Below, piece by piece: positions 60,488-64,000 of a DNA stretch of 64,000 nt. The stretch is taken from contig JACGCM010000715.1 of assembly GCA_014058105.1 (NCBI GenBank), forward strand, positions 1,550,001 to 1,614,000, given 5' to 3'. The stretch comes from Kingdonia uniflora (Eukaryota > Streptophyta > Magnoliopsida > Ranunculales > Circaeasteraceae). Within the stretch, counting starts at the first letter, position 1. The number at the start of each line of letters is the position of its first letter. Both the position numbers and the translations under genes were made by a program. Below the pieces are notes generated by a model. It searched no databases. It was not told the DNA's origin and was given only the letters and a program-made list of their open reading frames with translations.

Positions 60488-60603
60488 ACAATCACGCGCC
60501 TAAGTCTTGGGCGCCTGATTTTAAATAAAAAATAAGTTGGGCGCCTAAGACTTAGGCGTCTGTTTAAAAGCAGAACAGGCGCCCAAGTGTTATGCGCCTA
60601 ATA
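60488..60603. repeat. Subterminal GGCGCCTAAG-type repeats, right
   Basis: gcgcctaagtcttgggcgcc, ggcgcctaagacttaggcgtc and ggcgcccaagtgttatgcgcc stand in a row, the inverted counterpart of 53617-53740. Confidence 0.8.
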
Positions 60604-60684
60604 GAAATCCAAGTCTGGTACTGTTGGAGGAAATAGAGTCTGACTGACTTGGATTTGGTTTTTTTTCATCGAAGTCGGTCAGGT

Positions 60685-60700
60685 ACTTTAGGAGATGCTC
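60685..60700 (-). repeat. Harbinger terminal inverted repeat, right
   Basis: actttaggagatgctc, exact reverse complement of the left terminus. Followed by taagtatagtgaagttaatc, which is copy B again. Confidence 0.93.
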
Positions 60701-61744
60701 TAAGTATAGTGAAGTTAATCTTAAAGTTGATGTATGCACTCGAGTCATCGAACACTCTATAGTTCGACGTATCTTCCATCGATAGGGAGATATGATGTTC
60801 TTTACCTCTTTTAAATCTGACGATAGGTGCAGGTGTGAACATCCCCTGTTCACGCCTATGATGTCATTATCAGTAACTTTGAGGTTCTTGCAAGATTTCA
60901 TATCACAAATTAACCTAAGCCTCGGTCAAATTAGTTGAATGAGTAAGGACTAGTGGACTGTAATGTATGATTAAATTAGTGGACTGTAACGGGCTGTTTT
61001 TAATCATTATCATGGTGAAAAATAGTTAGTTCTACTAGGTTAATGTCATGTCTGCATTTTCCTTTTTACCGTAATTAAGTTATGAGTTTGTTACTGCATT
61101 GGTGGTAGTTAGGCACTTCATTATATAGTTTAATTGCGTAGTTTTTGTACTTACGTTATTTAGATTTTGGTTGTTTTCCTATACAAATTATTCTATTTTT
61201 CTAAATGATCAAAAGTAATATTTGACTATATAAAGACGGGTTAGCTCTTTAGATTCTCATACTAGACCTCATCCTTGAAAATTAATGACTATCCATAATG
61301 ATCATAGCATCACAGACATTAGAATTTGATTTTTCAAGTGATGACTGATGGAGTTTTTCCTCAATTTGATGCAGGAAATGGAGGTTTCGAAATGCTTTAA
61401 AGGCAATCATCTCCAGGATCCAAGTTCAGTTGTAGCAATCATCAGGCCCAGAATCTAATCACCTGGATCAACGACCATTGAAGCTCCAATGTAGGAGAAC
61501 TTCCGTAATGTAAGATACACCATTTATTTTACTTCGCTTGTTGCTATCGATATAATGCTAAATAGGGGGAGATTCTCTCTATATTGAAACGGCCATATGA
61601 AGTTCCTTAATATTGCAGAGGTCATATTTTGTTGTGGTCAAGCCCATTGTTTATGCTTTCCTTTGGGTATTTCTCGGTTTCTCTACCCGCTTAAGCCCTC
61701 TCTTGCTCAAGATGGTCTTCCATAAGCTAAAGTTTGTCTAATGT

Positions 61745-62320
61745 TTAGGACATTCTGGTCGTGGCGGGGACTGATACATCATCAACCGTAGTAGAATGGG
61801 AAATGCCAGAATTGACGAGAAACACAAGAGAAATGGAATATGTACAAACTAAGGTGAGAGATCTTCAATGGGAAGCTACTCGTAGATGAGACAGAAATTC
61901 ATAAATTGAGTTATTAGTAATCAAAGAAATTCTGAGGCTCCTCCTTGTCCATTTTTAGTCCTCCGTCTATGTAGGGAGAGATGCAAGATTTATGGGTATG
62001 AAATACCGAAGATAATACAAGTGTGAATGCATGAGCAATTGGCAGGGATCCTGAACACTAGAGATAAGCGGAGCAGTTTAAACCAGAAGGGTTTAATGGC
62101 ATTGGCGTTAATTATAAGGGGGCTAACTTCGAATTTATCCCATTTGGAGTTGGTAGCAGGATTTGTCCAGACATCACTTTTGGCATGGGTAATGTTGAGC
62201 TTACTTGCTCAACTACATTATCATTTTTATTGGAAACTTCCCAATGGTGCTAATCCAGAAGAACTAGACATGACAGAGACCTTCGGCGGGGCAGTGAGAA
62301 GGATTGACAACTTGTACTAA
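61745..62320 (+). pseudogene. Cytochrome P450 pseudogene, C-terminal half (CYP71-clan type)
   Basis: Read in three frames it gives, in order, the I-helix motif VAGTDTSSTVVEW (about 61755), RNTREMEYVQTKVR, the K-helix KEILRL (ExxR, about 61925), [34 protein letters not shown] (PERF position), the haem-binding loop [11 protein letters not shown] with Cys at 62164-62166, FGMGNVEL and the end [19 protein letters not shown]. The Gly after Cys-Pro is Asp here. There are frameshifts at about 61752, 61940, 62035 and 62200 and several stops. These enzymes are ER-bound monooxygenases of secondary metabolism. The N-terminal half is not in the window unless it was lost or lies beyond an intron. Confidence 0.88.
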
Positions 62321-63049
62321 GTTCTCACTATGTGCAATAATTTATGCATTAAGAAGGACGACTAAAGAAACTCTATATTTGGATTTCTTTCCCGAATTGG
62401 TACAATATTTCCATAGATGATATAATGTTGGTTATGTATTTGATCAATTTGTTGAAAGTGTACCAGTATCGAGTGAAAAATGTTTGTCTGAACTAATAGA
62501 TGGATCATGTTCTTCAAACAATATGTTGTATGATGAGTGAATAAAATGTTTGGATCTGGCTTGTAATATATTAAGAGATACCCTTGCTATTATACTTGTT
62601 CAGTAACTTGGATTTATTTCCTTCCATACTTGGTAGAGATATAGCCTAACTTACCCTTTCTTGTTAGGAAAAGTACCTAGACCTGATAAAACTTACATTT
62701 GTGAAGAAGAAATCATAATATAGCTTGTATGATGTTGTTGTTATTGCATCATTGGTTGAAACCTCCATATTCCTAATCTCTGGAAGCTTTGAAGCTTATA
62801 ACTTGTTAACATATGCAACCTATTCACCGATGTAGGACCTACCCCGTCCACTAACTTTCTTGCTATGCTTTAGTTTTTATCTCCCTATACAGTTATACTA
62901 GGCATTCTACCGCTTATTGACGTGGTTGTACATCCTATCATACATGTATCTTGAGGTTCTCTCTTGCCTATTTATTACTTTTCTCGTCTTTCTAATTTGA
63001 TTTATTTTGTTTATTTCTACTTTGGTTACTATTAACATGAATGATTAAA
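62321..63049. other. No gene seen
   Basis: AT-rich sequence after the P450 pseudogene, with no open frame or repeat that I can recognise. Confidence 0.6.
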
Positions 63050-63290
63050 TTTATTAAATACCATCATACATCATGTGATAAATATGTGTTTATTTGTTCA
63101 TGTACCGGTTTGTTTTCAAAGAGCAGTTTATCCTTGCATTCTAGCATGGATTCTTTTGTGTCCTGCTTAAACAAGTGAGTTATCATTATTAAAAAGAACA
63201 AATCCCATTCCTCCCTAATTATCTCTAGACCTCCAAGCTGCATCAACCATTAGGAGATAGCCTGGCTTATCTCTCATTTGTTGTAAAGCC
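63050..63290 (-). pseudogene. RNase H-like relic, probably from a LINE
   Basis: Minus-strand reading gives LMVDAAWRSRDN, a stop, then GGMGFVLFNNDNSLV, a stop and AGHKRIHARMQG. The pattern DAAW...GGxGFVLF...GH is that of the RNase H domain common at the 3' end of plant LINEs and in RNase H-like fragments (the first Asp is in VDAAW). It is only about 70 residues and has three stops. It does not overlap the main LINE and would be a separate, older insertion. Confidence 0.42.
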
Positions 63291-63762
63291 TTTCTATATT
63301 TGAGTTGATTTAGTGAACATTGGTGATCATGATGTGTGGACAGTGTAGAAATCAAGGAAATTGCATTCATGATGATCTCAATTAAATCAAAATCTTTCTG
63401 TTGAAAAATATACATATTGCTGCTTTCCGAAATATATAATTCAATTGCATTTTAGACTACTTAGATTTCAATGGTCTTAAAATCTCCAAAAACCAAACCT
63501 TGAAAGAAAGCATGTGTATAGCATTTTCAGCTTTCTTATTACAAGATGATCGAGTTACTCTAACAACATTGTTCTTAATTTGACATCACAAGAACAAACT
63601 AAAGTAAAAATGGTATACTAGTTGAACAAAAAACAAGGAGGACCAAATGTTATGTTATTGTTGATCTGGATTCATGAAGCTAGCTTATGTTATGGTTGAT
63701 CTCTTTGTAGCATGTTTTGCCATTACAAGGAGATGCCTTTTTGTCGGTAACACCAAATTGAA

Positions 63763-63774
63763 CACTACAACAAA
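63763..63774 (+). repeat. Possible CACTA-type transposon terminus
   Basis: CACTACAACAAA resembles the CACTACAAGAAA-like ends of plant En/Spm (CACTA) elements. The rest of the element would lie to the right, and no partner end is in the window. Confidence 0.25.
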
Positions 63775-64000
63775 ACATCAAACTCAAGGTATAGACATTC
63801 ATTAACGTATTCTAATTAAAATTATTGTAAATAATATTTAAATGGAAAACCAGCAACATATCTATACAATTAAAATTAAGTAAGATATCAAAAAAATTAA
63901 ACTCAACCCCAACTTTATTCTCAAAAGTAACTTGTTTCCACGCTCAATAGCGTGTGAGTAATTGCTCGTAATAAAGAAACTTTTGGTAATCGTCTCTATA

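Larger units (their letters stand above)
53476..60700. mobile_element. PIF/Harbinger (Pong-like) DNA transposon carrying a PMD gene
   Basis: 7225 bases bounded by perfect 16-base inverted repeats. Copy A has the uninterrupted sequence (cattactttaagtgtag, 866-882). The flanks here are ttgag and taag, so a 3-bp target duplication of the TNA type is likely but worn. Inside are an ORF1 on the plus strand, a transposase on the minus strand and a third gene with a plant mobile domain. Typical members of the family carry only the first two genes. Confidence 0.9.
46627..61463. repeat. Copy B of the long duplicated segment (interrupted by LINE and Harbinger)
   Basis: Segments 46627-47132, 53092-53475 and 60701-61463 line up in order with 1-1912. 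The interruptions are exactly the LINE and the DNA transposon. Differences from copy A are about 5 % in the parts compared. After 61463 the sequence leaves copy A, which has been cut there by Tat element 1. Confidence 0.87.

Overview
The window looks like transposon-rich nuclear DNA from a eudicot plant. It is AT-rich. Nearly every readable protein fragment belongs to a plant mobile element, reading frames carry stops and frameshifts, and the only host-type genes seen are a decayed cytochrome P450 and a plant mobile domain (PMD) gene that lies inside a transposon. There are no bacterial-style operons, no rRNA or tRNA genes that I can recognise, and no CRISPR array. The species cannot be named from the sequence.

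Layout. Bases 1-1912 (copy A) are repeated at 46627-61463 (copy B); the copies differ by about 5 % where I compared them by hand. Between them lie three Ty3/gypsy retrotransposons of the Tat type, all in the same orientation (gag-pol on the minus strand). Element 1 (1913-15970) has lost parts of both LTRs. Element 2 (17211-45506) is whole but is split by element 3 (24051-38378), which sits in it with a perfect 5-bp target duplication. Element 2 itself sits in the 3' end of another, older gypsy-like element (15971-17210 and 45507-45617, with an LTR-like stretch after it). Copy B is broken by an L1-type LINE (47133-53091, 15-bp target duplication, poly(A) tail) and by a PIF/Harbinger (Pong-like) DNA transposon (53476-60700, perfect 16-bp terminal inverted repeats). 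Copy A lacks both, so it shows the two empty sites. To the right of copy B are a P450 pseudogene exon (61745-62320), an RNase H-like relic and, near the right edge, a possible CACTA-type terminus.

How the Tat elements are built. Read on the minus strand each has LTR, primer-binding site, gag, protease, reverse transcriptase with its RNase H, a second (archaeal-type) RNase H, integrase, a block of about 160-bp tandem repeats, then a roughly 6-kb region, then the other LTR. That last region is coded on the opposite (plus) strand. It holds three small conserved reading frames (called ORFa, ORFb and ORFc here) and a long coiled-coil protein gene (aORF) whose N-terminal part resembles the 'putative gypsy type transposon' domain. 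ORFa, ORFb and ORFc each have a TATA-like box upstream at similar spacing in different copies, and the aORF shows introns at matching places that keep the frame. An antisense extra ORF is known in Tat elements; the several promoter-like units and the intron-split gene are the part most worth a second look.

The Harbinger element carries the usual two genes (Myb/SANT-type ORF1 and DDE transposase, both decayed) plus a four-exon PMD gene with canonical splice sites, which may be captured cargo. None of the transposon genes in the window looks fully functional.
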